A DNA stretch of 64,000 nucleotides from Nymphaea colorata. Taxonomy: Eukaryota; Streptophyta; Magnoliopsida; Nymphaeales; Nymphaeaceae. Numbering within the stretch: position 1 is the first letter of the stretch; every line of letters begins with the position of its first letter. The DNA is taken from NCBI RefSeq assembly GCF_008831285.2, contig NW_022204507.1:1054001-1118000 (forward strand). The letters run 5' to 3'. This document shows, one piece after another, positions 34,826-47,059 of this stretch. Position numbers and translations under genes: made by a program. The notes under the pieces were generated by a model. That model was not told where the DNA came from. It did not search any database and saw only the letters and a program-made list of their open reading frames with translations.

Positions 34826-36707
34826 CTATGTTTGTACCAACTTGTGAAAATTTTTGAAAATCTCAAAAACATCATATTTGTATTTTAGAAAATATATCCA
34901 ACAATACCTAGTGAAATCATCAACAAAGATTACATATGACAATCCTCCTTTTGACATGATAGGAGATGGTCCCCATACATCGGAATGAACAAGCTCAAAA
35001 GGCAAAGAAGAGAAGAAGTTTCTTTGTCCAAAAGATAAGGATTTCAATTTTTCATGTATGCAATCATTACATTTAAAGTTCTCAATACAAAAGTCCTTAC
35101 AAATGTCCTTGATAGGGCTCATCATAGACAATTTTCTAATGTTTGGATGACCTAATCTTTGGTGCCAAACATTGATGTTCACATTTTCGACATAATGACA
35201 ATTTTTCTTTGGGGATACATAAATTGTCCATGTAGTAGAGGCTCCCTTTTCTAAAACCTTCCCCAATCAATCTCCCAGTTTGGTGATCCTGCACCAAACA
35301 TTTATTTGATGAGAAGACTACGTCAAAACCAAGATCTGAGATTTGCAACACAGAAAGTAAGTTAAGATTAAGTTTAGGAACATAACTAACTTTTGGAACA
35401 AAAAATTTTTGTTTTCCAAATTCTTTTTCAAAATTCTCAATCCCTTTAACACTCAAAGAAGTACCATCGGCGGTAACTACATTTGATTCTTTTCTTGTTT
35501 GTTCAAAGTTGGTCAAAGATGATACATTTGGTGTCATATGAAAAGATGCACCAGAATCTAAAAGCCAAGAAAACATACCGGGAGTGTTGGAGATGGATGC
35601 GGTTGTTGCTAGTGCTCCGGAATTTGACTCCTTGATCATGGGTTGAAGGGCCGTCATGATTTGATTCAACGTTGTGGAGATTGATGAAAGATCACATCCT
35701 TCATTTGCAACATTTGCAGCCCTTCTTTGATCAAATTGTCTAGTGTTGTGTTGTCCACCTTGAGGATATGAAATTCCCCGGTTGTGTTGCCTTCCTTGAG
35801 GATATGAAGTTCCTCCTTTAAAAAGATTTCTTCCATGATTTCGAGATTGTCCTTCATTGTTGTTCAACTTTGGACAACTAGGTCTTATGTGACCCGGTTC
35901 ATGACAATAGTGACAAACAACTTTATATTCTCCTCTATTTTGATTTATAAAGTGAGGAGGTCTAAAGGATTTGATGTTGTTTCTAGGTCTAGAGGCGGCT
36001 AAGACTCTTTCTTCTTCTTGTTTTGAAATAAGAACATTATCCTTATCCATTTCTTTGGATAGTTTCATTCTAGTTTCTTCTCCACTTAGCTTTGTAAGTA
36101 GTTCATGAATGAGTGGAGGAGAGGCTAGGGAAAGAAGGGCTGACCTTATTTGTTCAAATTCGGGTCGTAGCCCTTGAAGAAATTGAAAAAACCTAAATTC
36201 ATCAACTTCATTTCTTCTAATCTCATGACACTTGCAATCCATCCCTATTGTGGGACTAAGTTGATCCAACTCATTCCACACACTAGAGATGTACATAAAA
36301 TATTCTCCAACATTTTTCTCTCCTTGTTTGATATTTTGGGTCTTTTGAATCAAAAGATACTTACGGGCCATATCTTTTGGGTAAACATTCCCTTGAGATA
36401 TTCCCAAACTTCACTAGCTTTTTCATAATACATAAGATTTTGAGCAATCCTAGGTTCAATACTCCCATAAATCCATTCTTTAATCCTAGAATTCTTGGCT
36501 TCCCTATTTTCCTTTGATATGCATTTCCAAACATTTTGCCCATAACGTATAATTGGTTCCATCAAGCTTGTATGGAGCATAATAACTTCCTCCTCCGATT
36601 GAAACTTTGGAATCCTCCATGAGAGCAATATTTGAAACAATAATCTTCAAGTCAAGAAGAAATTCTTTTAGAAATTTCACCAAACAGTTGGTGAGCAGCC
36701 ACGGCAA
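34826..36707 (-). pseudogene. Copia C gag, protease and integrase N-terminal half
   Basis: Starts near 36623-36707 (APYKLDGTNYTLWAKCLEMH), shifts frame twice, then runs open at 35136-36407: gag body (MARKYLLIQKTQNIKQGEKN), CCHC knuckle (CHYCHEPGHIRPSC) and protease (FSWLLDSGASFHMTPN with the DSGAS site). After another frameshift, GAG-pre-integrase and the integrase zinc site plus first catalytic residues follow (WHQRLGHPNIRKL, CNDCIHEKLK, LVHSDVWGPSP, VDDFTRYCWIYFLK). A stop at about 34826 separates it from the rest of integrase in the same frame. Confidence 0.88.
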
Positions 36708-36827
36708 ATGCCTCCAAAGAGATGATATCCACTAGCACAAAAGAATCTCTTCAACGAACCAGCAACTAGAAATAACAGCAACAGCCTTTGATAGGCTTCA
36801 AGAATCAGCACCCTGGCTCTGATACCA

Positions 36828-37227
36828 TGTAAAAAGTGACTATAACAGTCACAAAATAGTGTATTTAGCAATAAAGAGGCACTGAGGCCAAGTGAGAAAG
36901 GATAAAACTGATTCAATATAACATATGAAGGCTGTAAAACACAGCATATCTTTACAAAGACTGTTACAAGAATATATACAAGAGGGAATAAGAAGAGAGG
37001 AGCTGAACTAGCCGTTGAGCTAGTTCCAATGGCTCTTAATAGGGCTGTTGGAACTGCCAACGGCTAGTTTGGCAGTAATAAAATAAAAAATAAAAAATAA
37101 AAAAATAAAAAATAAAAAATAAAAAGAAAAGAAAGAAATAAACTAAATCCTAAATTAAATCCTAACTCTTAACTAAGATAATACCTAATGAAGAGATAAC
37201 AACAATAAGAAATCATATTTCTTAACA
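36828..37227 (-). repeat. Copia C 5' LTR
   Basis: TGTAAAAAGTGACTATAAC to CATATTTCTTAACA, followed on the right by the GGAAC flank. The adjacent primer-binding site is at 36812-36827. Confidence 0.92.
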
Positions 37228-38073
37228 GGAACATTGTGTTCCATTCTATTGAAGAAGCTTCATGAGGAGGATAGATAACCATTTATTGTATCAACATTGT
37301 CATCTCTTATTGCTCTACATGCCAAGCCAGCATTTTTGTCACTAGATCCCCCGCAAACTAAGTAAGATAAATGCGGGTATGGATGCAGCTTTAGATATAA
37401 ATCTAAGATGCAATAATTCTAAAAGATGCGGGAATGGGGATGAGACTAGGTAAACATACATTATATGTGTATATGTCTATGGAATTTATATATATAATAA
37501 TTCCACAATATATGGCTGCCAGATGTTGCTAGATGGCTAAATATTTAAAGCCAGTCTGCTAAAACGATTTAAATTTTGAAAGGTGAAACTTAGAATAGAA
37601 CTGAACAATTAAAGTCAACTAGTTATATAACTACAGAAAAGCAAAACTTACTGGGAAATGTCAAAATGTTTTCAATGTTATAGAGCATCCAAAAACTTAT
37701 CATTTTCTAAATAAATCTCTAGTTCTAATTTCTGAAACTAAGATCTTAAAACAAACATATAATTAGTAATCCGGTTAACATCAAAGAGGGAATATAAATC
37801 CTCAGATAGCTCCATGACTTTCATCTGCCATATACTTGTGGGTGTAACAGCAGAAAGTTCAAAAGTTTTACAGGTATCAATCATTCTTGCACCAACATTC
37901 TATATCCTTGGAGTGTCTAGCTTAGTTTGAAATGATTACTTGTCTTCTGAGGTTCCATGGCTACATGTGAATGACTTTTGTGCTATCCTTTTTGAGTATC
38001 TAGGTCATCCATGCATCTTAGCACCGTAAATCTGAACTTTTGCTAAATTTAATGTACTTAATGTGCTTTACAG
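37228..38073. other. Residual intron 4 sequence before exon 5
   Basis: AT-rich sequence with no transposon domain, ending in a pyrimidine-rich acceptor. It is probably what remains of the ancestral intron together with the flank of the copia C target. Confidence 0.5.
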
Positions 38074-38602
38074 ACAAGAGATACTTCTGCTGGATAATGA
38101 AGTTGCTTTTAATGAAGCAATCATAGAGGAAAGAGAACAAGGAATTAAAGATATTGAAGAACAAATTGGACAAGTAAATGATATTTTCAAGGATCTAGCG
38201 GTTCTAGTTCATGAACAAGGTGTAATTATTGGTGAGATACTAATATGGATTATTTTACCTTGTGAATCGATGCTACTACCAGTCGCCTTATGGCTTGGCT
38301 TGTGACAGATGATATTGATTCAAATATTGAGAGTTCATATTCAGCTACTGCTCAAGCTAAAACTCAGGTGGTCAAGGCTGCAAAAAGTGTGAAGTCCAGA
38401 TCATCATGGGTAAACTAAACTATTCTTGTACCTCTCCATTTCTATTATCTTTTTCGTTTAATGTATAATTCATTTTGCCAAATTTTTACTTCTGAATTTC
38501 ATGAGCTGTCTGATCCATATTTCTTATGTGATACAGAGTTGTTGGTTGCTCGTGGTCTTTATCGTGGTGATCATCATATTTGTTCTCATCCTTATCATAT
38601 AG
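38074..38602 (+). CDS. SYP2-like: SYP2/PEP12-like syntaxin (Qa-SNARE), exons 5-7
   Basis: Exons 38074-38231, 38309-38409 and 38537-38602 complete the protein started at 12068 (residues 166-273). Exons 5 and 6 carry the Qa-SNARE motif ([20 protein letters not shown], then [16 protein letters not shown]). The glutamine of HEQG (about residue 214) is the zero-layer Q. The linker [12 protein letters not shown] leads to a C-terminal transmembrane anchor at about 253-273 ([19 protein letters not shown]) and TAG, so this is a tail-anchored protein. Intron phases match exons 1-4 exactly. The 38603-39080 sequence is probably 3' UTR. Confidence 0.93.
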
Positions 38603-41110
38603 TGTGTCGTCAAATTTACTGTAATATGTCTTGTTAAGTATGGTTGCTGAGCTAGGCATTGGAGACTTTCTTGTTTTATTTCCTTTTTCTCTCCCTGTTT
38701 TTCTTTTCCCATTGTCTTCTTTTTGTTCGGTTGTTGTGTATATCTGTGTATTTTCTGGATGATTGGTATGCCAAAATTATCTTTGGATAGATAAAAAACA
38801 AACAATGCTTTTGAGAAAAGTAAGTGAATTTTATGATTCAGATTATGCTGTAAATCTTGCACGTCAACTCGTCAAGGGCTCAGTATACAATTACAGTATT
38901 GGGATTGCATTTAACTGGCACATGCACCTCCATGCCTATTTTCCCGTCTTAATGTTACCTATGGTCTATGGCTTCAACGCCATCTGTTTTTTCAACTGCA
39001 AGTTTCATCCTTTGCCCAAGTTGTATCAAACAGAAAACTTTATATTGTGGTTGCCTGATGTCTTCAAAGTCTGAGTGATGACTATTGGCTGCGACAAGGA
39101 ATGGAGTGTCTGACCCGGAAGTCATCTCCTCGCCTTTTCAGACCCTGGTAATTTCTGAATCTCAACTAGGATAAATTTAGGAACGGAGTGGATGTAGTCA
39201 GGAATAGTGCAGATGAGAGTTGCTGTTCTGCTCTACATTTCTCTTAATATGGCACATGGAAGAGCGGGCCGACCAAATGGTTGGGCCTTTGACCAATAGG
39301 GTTTTCTTCTTGTTACAAGCTCGGACCAGCCTTCTACCCGTTCATTGTCAACTTCACTTCTCGAAGATAGCAACAAATGCAACGCACAGGAATCTGGCAC
39401 CCATGCAGGGCTTTCCGGGAGGGGAACTTTGGTATGAGATGTTCAGCAATCAAGCTGTGGGGTGGATCCCGTCTCTGTCTCTCGTGTTTGGATTCCCCTA
39501 ACTTTGTGGTCTCTAATTTTCAGAGCCTCATAAAATGATTCTGGTAGCTGTGTAAGCGATTGTTACTATTGTCATTTCAAGCCCACCATAAAAAAGAATT
39601 TTGGAGCATGCTAAGTTATGGGACATGAAGGTTGCCAAATTTAGAGAACGTCCAAATTCTAAACTTCGCCGCAAGTGCGCTTATCTGCCTTTTGCGTGCA
39701 TAGCAGCTCTTTTTGGTCCAACAACTTCGGACTATCAAGAAAATTAATCTTGGTATTTGAAATTTTGAACAGATAGTGTACATCTTTTTGAAGGCCAAGA
39801 TGGACAAACCTCGCTGACTTCTCTTTCAATCTTTGTTTTGCCGACTGACCGAAACTGTATTATTAGTTTTGTTGAAATTTAAATGCAACTTGAACTTTGC
39901 ATGCTTTCAAGAGAAAACCAAACCTTTACGAATCACCCATATGGCCCTGTCCTTGCTACTTAGAAGGCTTGGCTGGAACTGCAGTGTCCGCTTGGCTATC
40001 AAATACATTCTAGTTCTTAAAACCTCCACAACTGGATCATGTCATAAGAACTTTTAACTTTCTATGTCAATCGTGTGGAGAAAACAAATTAAGGGATTCA
40101 GTTAAATGCTCACAACAGCTAAACTCAAGAGTATTGAGCACCAATCTCAATTCCGAAGCATTGGGAGATCAATGCACGAGATCCCAGTTGCTGGTTACTT
40201 ACACTCTTGCTACCTTGCATCTGTACTGGGTATGTTAGACCTTCTGTTGCCACAAGTGGTCTAGAATATTTCTCTTAGTCTTCGCAGTTGTGGGGACAGC
40301 CACACAGTTCCACCAGGTGACAAGCACCCACCAGCAGTGGTGGCTGGATCCAGCTGACTGGAAGCATTGTCTCCCACAGTGATGGTTGCCTCGGCATGCT
40401 TGTCAACTGATTGGTCCACTTCAGATAAACAGCAGTTAATGTTCCTTTTCTTCACACATGTCCCCCTTGCGCTGATCTTGTTCATCACCTCTTGCTTTTA
40501 AGATTGGCTTCAGTACTTTTGTGTTCATTTAAGCACTGTGACCTTGCACTGCTGCATAACATCTTTGTGTACAGTGCTTCCCTTCCAACTTCATACCTTT
40601 TAGATCTACTGTCTGTTCTGGTGGCTGAGATGAAGTATTATGGTTCTGCTACCCTGACAGAGTTCACTTGAAACGGCTGAAAAAAGTTTCAGTAATTTAT
40701 GAAAAACTTAAAACAATTATAGTAAAAGTTCATAAGCAAATAAGGAACCAGATCTTAACGACAATGGAGGGTTCAAGAACAGTGTCCATTGTGGCCAGAT
40801 ACATATTGAAATGAGAAACAAGATGCGTTTTGTTGCACATTTACGTTCAAAATATTAAGGTCACATTCTTTCACAACTGATTATAACTTCTTAAACTTGC
40901 ATAGAACACATGATTAAAAAAAAGGCGGCAATAATGCTAAAACATCTCAGATTTGAACGAAACAAAGGAGCTGCTTACCTTTAACTTTGATGCTATACAC
41001 GCAGCAATTGCCTACCGAGAGGCCTTCATAGGCCCCAGCAATGTGAGAGACTCAGGAGCTTTCTCTACACTTTTCTTTTCAACCTTTACATTTTGTAATG
41101 AACTAGCTCG
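38603..41110. other. 3' flank of the syntaxin gene, no further gene seen
   Basis: The first few hundred bases are likely 3' UTR. The small frame at 40261-40488 (minus, 75 codons) has no recognisable domain or splice partner. Nothing else is supported. Confidence 0.5.
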
Positions 41111-41130
41111 CATGAAGAAATAAAGCAGAG

Positions 41131-41155
41131 AGAGAGAGAGAGAGAGAGAGAGCCG
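41131..41155. repeat. (AG)n at LINE 3' end
   Basis: About 12 AG units directly at the LINE 3' border, where a poly(A) tail would be expected (poly(T) in plus view). Confidence 0.85.
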
Positions 41156-41600
41156 ATAAAATGGGAATGTATATCAAAATTGAGGGACAAGACGTTCCCT
41201 AGATACAAAAATTAGGGACAAGAAGTCCCCTAGTTACAGTAACAAACCGCAAGACAAAAGCAAAAGAGGAAGTATAAATACAACGTACAGAAAAACAAAA
41301 AAAAGGGTAGAAAAAGAGTGGAAGGACGGACCGACATCATCTCCCAGTCGCAGAAAGAGGACGACGCCGCAGCTGAATGGCAAAATGAACATCTCCCTGC
41401 ACAAGCCGAGCCACAGACTCCGGCGAAGTGAAGGTGCCCCTGAAGACTCTGTTGTTGCGCTCCTCTCAAATGCGCCACAAAGTTGAAATGAGCCACAACC
41501 TCCAAACACAGCCCCAGGAAACAGACAAATTGGGAGAATGATAGAAAAGGAAAAGAAGACGAATAGAAGGTGAGTCTGTAAGGCTACCAACAAGGGAAGG

Positions 41601-44600
41601 TCAGGCAGAGGCAATGACACTAAAGAAGAAAGGACAAGATGTAAAAAAGTGGATCTGAGACTCAGCCGCGGTGAGACAGAGGGGATACTGGTTAGCTAAA
41701 CTGATTCCAAGGCGCTGTAAGTGGTCAAAAGTATTAATGTGTCCAGCAAGAAGAAGCCAAGCAAAAGCAATGGCACGAGGAGAGGGGCTTGGGGACCAAA
41801 GGGATCGGTGTAGAAGCGACGCCACGGAAGAACCAAAGGAAGCCAGGTAACAAGAAGAAAAGGTAAAACTCCGGGTAGGTGAAAGAGGCCAGGCAGCGGG
41901 TGCAAACGATGGGAGGTCAGCAAGGCGGAGGAAAAGAGAAAGGGCGGAAAGCAGGTCACACCAAAAGTGAGAGGGGGAGATGTGAGAGATGGACTCACTC
42001 CAAACACTAGGGGAAGACAGATCAAATTTGGAGCAAATGAAAAGGGTGATGGGAGAGTACTCAGTTGCCAGACGCCACCACCAAGAACACATAGAAGACT
42101 CACAAACCCGACTAAGGTTGGTAACCCCAGCACCCCCAAGAAGACGCAGAAAGACAACCATATCCCAGCGCGCAAGGCGATCTGAAGGCCGATCACCATC
42201 CCAGATGAAATTACAAATGATTCTGTCAAACCTATTCAGAACAGCCCCAGGAGGTCGAAAGACCGCTAGAGCACGGAGGGGGACAGACGCGAGACAGTGT
42301 TTAGCAAGAGTAATGCGGCCTGGGAGAGAAAGCAGTTTTTCTTGCCAACACTGAAGGCGATTAACAAGTTTTTGCTCCACTCCATCCCAAAAGGAGGGTG
42401 CAGGAGGTGACAACGTAATCTGAAGACCTAAATATTCTATAGGCAGGCCAACAGCCTTACACCTAAAGCAAGCTTCCGCAAGAAGTACTGTGGCCGGATC
42501 CGTGTGGATGAGGGAAAGATGACACTTAGAAGAATTAATAGATAGACCCGAGATGAGCTCAAAAACTCAAAGGATGAGCCAAGTTCTCACAACCTGTTGA
42601 CGAGAAGCAGTGCCAAATAGGAGAAAGTCGTCAGCATACTGAAGGGTGGAGAAGGTCTGCAAGTCGGGGAGTGAATGCGATGTAAGGAAGCCAACGACCG
42701 CAGTGTGACGAAATAAAGCAGAAAAACACTCGACAACCAAGTTGAAAAGCAAAGGCGATAACGGACAACCTTGATGAAGGCCGCGACCGAGAGAAAAGAA
42801 TTCCCCACACAACCCATTGAAGGAGACCGCAAGCTGGGCTCCAGTGACAAGCGAAAGGATCCACTGTCTAAACGACGGACTAAATGCAAGGCGGGTAAGG
42901 AGGTCAGAAAGGAACTCCCAACTAACTGAATCAAAAGCCTTAGAGATGTCCAACTTAAGGATGAAAGAAAGAAAACGCAGACAGTATAGGGAGTGAACCA
43001 CCTCATTGGCGAGGACAACCGCGTCATGCAAACGCCGGCCTTTGATGAAGGAAACCTGGAAGGGATTAATGATGGAAGGCAAAACAGGCGCAAGCCGTAA
43101 GGAAAGCAACTTGGCAATAATCTTATAAGGTGTGCCTAAGATGGAGATCGGGCGAAAGTGGGTGACGTCCGTAGGGTTAGGACGCTTAGGCACCAAGACG
43201 CAAGTGGCTCGATTAAACTCTTTAAGAAAGACGGAGTTGGAGGCAAACTCATCACAAAACGCAAACACATCGGTGTTACAAGCCTCCCAAAAAATACGAA
43301 AAAATTCAATAGGAAAACCATCAATGTCGGACGCCTTACCACCGCCAAGGGCCCAGACAACGCTTTTGATCTCTTGGTGCAGAAAGGGCTGCTCAAGAGA
43401 GTTCGCACACGAGACTGAGAGGGATGAGAGGTGAAAATCCGGCAACGGGGCACGGAAGCGAAGAGACTTAGAGTAAAACTCTCGAAAATGAGCAATCAAA
43501 GCCGGGAGAATGTCATCATCAAGGAAAACCCTGTGTCCAATAACCATGGACTGGAGCAACGTCTGGCAGCACCTTTGAGAGGCGGCCAAGTGGAAGAATC
43601 TAGAATTCTAGTCTCTAGTCGAAAGCCAACCCAACCTAGACCGTTGTTGCCAGTGGATGGACTCCCTAATCCGCCACTCCTGAGCAAGACACTGGAGACA
43701 AAGGAGACGGGAAGACTGATCCGCATAAATATTGTCAGAAGACTGAATGGACAGGATCTCCTTATCCTAAACGGCCACTTGAGAAAATTTGCCACTCCAA
43801 AAAATGCGTTTCCAAGCAAAAACCTCCTTCATGATGGAGTGTAATTTCCGTGAGAGCCTAAAAGCAGCCCACCTACCATTCATGATGCGAGCCCACCATT
43901 TGGGGACGACAGCCACAAAGGACTCATCATGGAGCCACCCAAGCTCAAAACGGAACCTTGCGCGCCTGGTACCAGCCCTACCCCGAAGAAAGGAAAGGAG
44001 TAGCGGAGCATGATCAGACAAGTGCCTCGGTCCTAGAACCAAGGAGGACGAAGGAAACATAGAGAACAACTCGGGCGAGAGGAAGACATGGTCCAACCTA
44101 CAAAAAGTGGGAGAGCTCCTATTGTTGGACCAAGTAAACTCACTGTTATTCAGAGGCATGTCAAAAAGACTGAACACTTCAACGAACGAGCGAAAAGCAG
44201 ACATGGACGAACCGTAAGTGATAGGGGAGGAAGAATCAGCAGGGCTAAGCAAACAATTGAAGTCTCCTGCCAAAAGCCAAGGCAAAGGAGCAAGCTGACA
44301 AGCTTGATGTAGCTCAGCCCACAGCTGGTCCCGCAAAGCCCCAACGCAAGGGCCATAGACCGCAGTAACTAAGACTGGGCCATTGGGCCAGAGACCATTG
44401 AGAGAGGCTGAGATAGAGTACCTACCAACATGCACAACCACTCCTGTAAGAGGCGTAGACCAAGCCAGCAGGATGCCGCCAGCGACCCCATTAGCAGGTA
44501 GGAAACCAAAGGACGGTTGACGCAACAACATACGAACACAAGCATGAGAGATCAACGACAGCTTAGTCTCAACCACGATAAGCACATAAGGTTCATGCTG

Positions 44601-44675
44601 ACGGACCCAGGATGAGAGATATCTACGACGATAACGGGCATTCAGGCCCCGCACATTCCAACACGCAACCCTCAT
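41601..44675 (-). pseudogene. LINE ORF2: endonuclease, reverse transcriptase, zf-RVT
   Basis: The endonuclease starts at 44675 (RVACWNVRGLNARYRRRYLS; metal and catalytic sites VVETKLS, LLAGDFNCLL, HLSDHAPLL). After a frameshift near 43.6-43.8 kb comes RT: VLVPKRPNPTDVTHFRPISI, KLDISKAFDSVSWEFL, GLHQGCPLSPLLFNLV and the catalytic LQYADDFLLFG near 42.6 kb. After another break the zf-RVT region ends the protein (LCLTAAESQIHFFTSCPFFF near 41.63 kb). Length and order are those of plant L1 elements. Several frame breaks make it defective. Confidence 0.88.
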
Positions 44676-46340
44676 TGGGGAACCACGCGAAGCGACGTAT
44701 GCCTGGTTGTCCTAGACGCACCGGGGGGAGGATGGAGGCTACAGAAGCCTCAATCCTGCGCAATTCCCTCCGCAACCTAGCGAGGTTGGAGTGGGAGACC
44801 GGCGCAACAGCGGCAACAAAAGAAGAAAGTAGGATCTCAAGTTGTTCAAGCGGGAGAGAGACCTTAAGAGCGGCAAGCGCATCCGGAAGGGAGATGCCTA
44901 GCTCAACATCTAACAAGGGAGAGACAGGTGGCAAACCATCGGGCAATGGGGGACTAACAGTAGGTCTGGTGGCGGGACCAGGCAACTGAGCAGGAGAGAG
45001 AGGCGAGGATGGGGGGGTAGTAGTGGACAAAGAGTCAGGCCGCAGGGCGGGGGAAGCAGTGTCAACATAAGGGAAGTGGGGGAGGGCAGGGTTAACATCA
45101 GGGAGGGGTATGCAGGCAGGGTTGCGAGGACAGCCGCGACTGAGACCAGAGAGCAGTACGTGCAGGGAAGGTAAGGTGGTGGTAAAACTACAACCAAAGG
45201 AAATAGAAGGAAGGTTGAGCAGGTGAGCGAATGTGGGGCTCCTGGGAGGTAGAAAGGGTAGAGGGGGGCCGGTAACCAGGATAACGAGCAAGAAACAGGC
45301 AACAGAGTGGGATCGGCTGGCTGGGGGTGATGAAACACTAAAGGTCAAGGCCACAGGGGTCGCAGTAAAAAAAGAGCGAGCAACAACAGCAACCTCAGGG
45401 GACCGACCCCCTGCAAACGGGCGAGCAGCCGGTTGTGATGGTGCAAAGGACCGAACGTAGCCAAGAACAGCCTGAGCAGCGAGCAGCGCCGTGTCAGGGC
45501 AACCCGAAGTGGACATGCGCGAGCCTCCAGCACGTAAAGAATGTAAAGAAAGGGGCGAGCAAGGTACATCAAGAGAGCACGGCAGAGAGCAGGCAGGACT
45601 TTGTGGAGAAGGTGAGGCAGGCTCCAGTGGTGAAGGAAGCAAGGGCGGGAGCAGTGACAGCGGGAGCACGGCAAGTGAAGAACCGTGGTGTGACAGACCT
45701 CCAGGGCTGAAGACCTGCGGAACCTCTACCGAGAAAGGCGGACCCGTGTGCCAGGAAAAGCAGGCCCAGGCCAAGGAAGTCTGATAGAGCCAAAAGAAAT
45801 AGAGCTAGCATCTGAAGAAGGTGACAGAGGAGACCACCTTGGGTGGCCTCGGCCGCAAAGAACATACCAAGGCGAGGAGGTCGGCCTACCAACGGAGACC
45901 ACCTTGGGTGGCCTCGGCCGCAAAGAACAATCACCCATCTGCAAGAGGAGAAACCGACAACGCGCAGGAGGGAGGAATGCCTGGAGGAGTCTGCGAGCAT
46001 CTTGCAGCTGAAGTGAGCCGGTGAAGTCACAACTGAAGATAGTGGACTGCCAACTGGAAGACAATGCCAAAGCTTGATGGGCCCCCTCAGGTGAGCAAAG
46101 AAAACTGACCGCATCACGACAAAGCAAGCGATTAAGGGGGAGAGAATTACTTGGCTTGATACCACAGAGACTGGTACCACCAACCCAAGCCCCCTGCGGC
46201 GGACGCAAAGGCGGAGGAGGAGGGAGAGTGGCCATGACACCACCCCTGCGGAAGAACAAAGTGGCCGGTCCAAAACAACGAAGCCAATCACACGTGTGTG
46301 CCCACCCACTGCCAAGGCAGCTGTGTCTGGGCCCGCTCAA
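44623..46340 (-). pseudogene. LINE ORF1-like proline/serine-rich region
   Basis: Open minus frames at 44623-45774 (383 codons), 45569-46315 and 45726-46340 carry no clear zinc knuckle. Position directly upstream of the endonuclease makes ORF1 the natural reading. A 36-bp word (ACCACCTTGGGTGGCCTCGG plus flanks) occurs twice at about 45831 and 45896, a small tandem duplication. The precise ORF1 frame is unresolved. Confidence 0.5.
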
Positions 46341-46459
46341 AGCCTAAGCTGAGCATGGCCCCGCAGGCTGGTGAGGCACAACTTGGCGCAACATGAGAGC
46401 AAGGCCCCAATAGAGGACGAGACAAGAACAAACTGCTATAAGGGACAATTCAACGAACA

Positions 46460-46685
46460 GTTGGCGTGCAGCTCCAAAGAGGTGAGGAGACTCCAAGCAG
46501 GAGGGAGGTGGGCAGCGGGAGGTGAGCGGACAGGCAGGGGGGAGGTGGGCAGTGGGAGGTGAGCGGACGAGCGGCAGGTGGGTAGACGAGAGGAGAGGAG
46601 ACGAGAGGTGAGCAAACGGGGGGAGAGGAGACAGAGGTGAGTAGGTGGTCAGGCAGGAGGTGAGGAGTCGGGCGGTTGGGAGAGA

Positions 46686-46690
<5 letters not shown>
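46460..46690. repeat. G-rich minisatellite at LINE 5' end
   Basis: Degenerate repeats of GAGGTGGGCAGYGGGAGGTG and GAGCGGACRAGC words, strongly purine-rich on the plus strand. This probably belongs to the LINE 5' UTR, where G-rich repeats are common. Open frames across it are low complexity. Confidence 0.65.

Positions 46691-46739
<49 letters not shown>
46689..46739. repeat. (GA)n microsatellite
   Basis: About 25 GA units at the LINE 5' side. Together with the (AG)n at 41131 it brackets the element. Confidence 0.92.
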
Positions 46740-46741
<2 letters not shown>

Positions 46742-47059
46742 CCAAAAGAACCAATACGGGCATCTGATGAGATAACAGGTGCATGTGGAATCTTTTTTTC
46801 TTACTGGAAGTGGAGAATAAAGTTTTAACGGAGACTATTCTTCTCCCACTTCAACCGCATGAGCATAAAGGAGGCATATTGTAACGCCTGACATCTTTGC
46901 AGGTTGGCCTGGATTGGGTCCAGACCCGGGCCCGAACCCACCCACGTGAAGAGCCCGACGTTTCATTGCCCTCTCCTTTCGCAGGCGTGCATCCGAAGAA
47001 GGTGGAGCAAAGAGCAGTGGTGGCAGCGGCGGTAGTGCTGTGTGGTGGCGATTAGGGTA

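Larger units (their letters stand above)
32065..37227 (-). mobile_element. Nearly complete Ty1/copia element (5.16 kb; copia C)
   Basis: LTRs 32065-32463 and 36828-37227 are about 400 bp and differ at only scattered positions, so the insertion is fairly recent. The flanks GAAAC (32060-32064) and GGAAC (37228-37232) form a 5-bp target duplication with one mismatch. The primer-binding site is the reverse complement of 36812-36827 (TGGTATCAGAGCCAGG). The polypurine tract is the reverse complement of CCCCCCCTTAAAG after 32463. Gag, protease, integrase, RT and RNase H are all present in copia order but over several frames. Confidence 0.92.
14380..38073 (+). other. Giant intron 4 of the syntaxin gene (23,694 bp)
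   Basis: Donor AAAAG/GTGAAA at 14380 and acceptor CTTTACAG ending at 38073. The split codon AG/A (Arg166) and the continuous SNARE motif across it support one intron rather than two half genes. About 14.38-14.88 kb and 37.23-38.07 kb look like residual intron sequence. Nearly everything between is transposon, annotated separately. Confidence 0.88.
41119..46690 (-). mobile_element. L1-type LINE (non-LTR retrotransposon)
   Basis: Minus-strand element with ORF1-like sequence (about 44.6-46.3 kb), an apurinic endonuclease and RT (42.6-44.7 kb), and a zinc-knuckle C-terminal domain (41.6-42.4 kb). The 3' end in reverse complement (TTTGATATACATTCCCATTT, then TATCGGC) runs into (TC)n rather than poly(A). 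The 5' end lies in a G-rich repeat region next to another (GA)n tract. I could not identify target-site duplications because the repeat tracts obscure both borders. Confidence 0.85.

Noticed and set aside
40261-40488. 75-codon minus frame as terminal exon of another gene
   Set aside because: No partner exons or domain recognised nearby.
41130-41230. Copia LTR fragment at the LINE 3' end, because GAGAGAGAGCCGA resembles the copia A LTR
   Set aside because: Similarity ends after a few bases beyond the GA tract; the sequence is continuous with the LINE 3' UTR.
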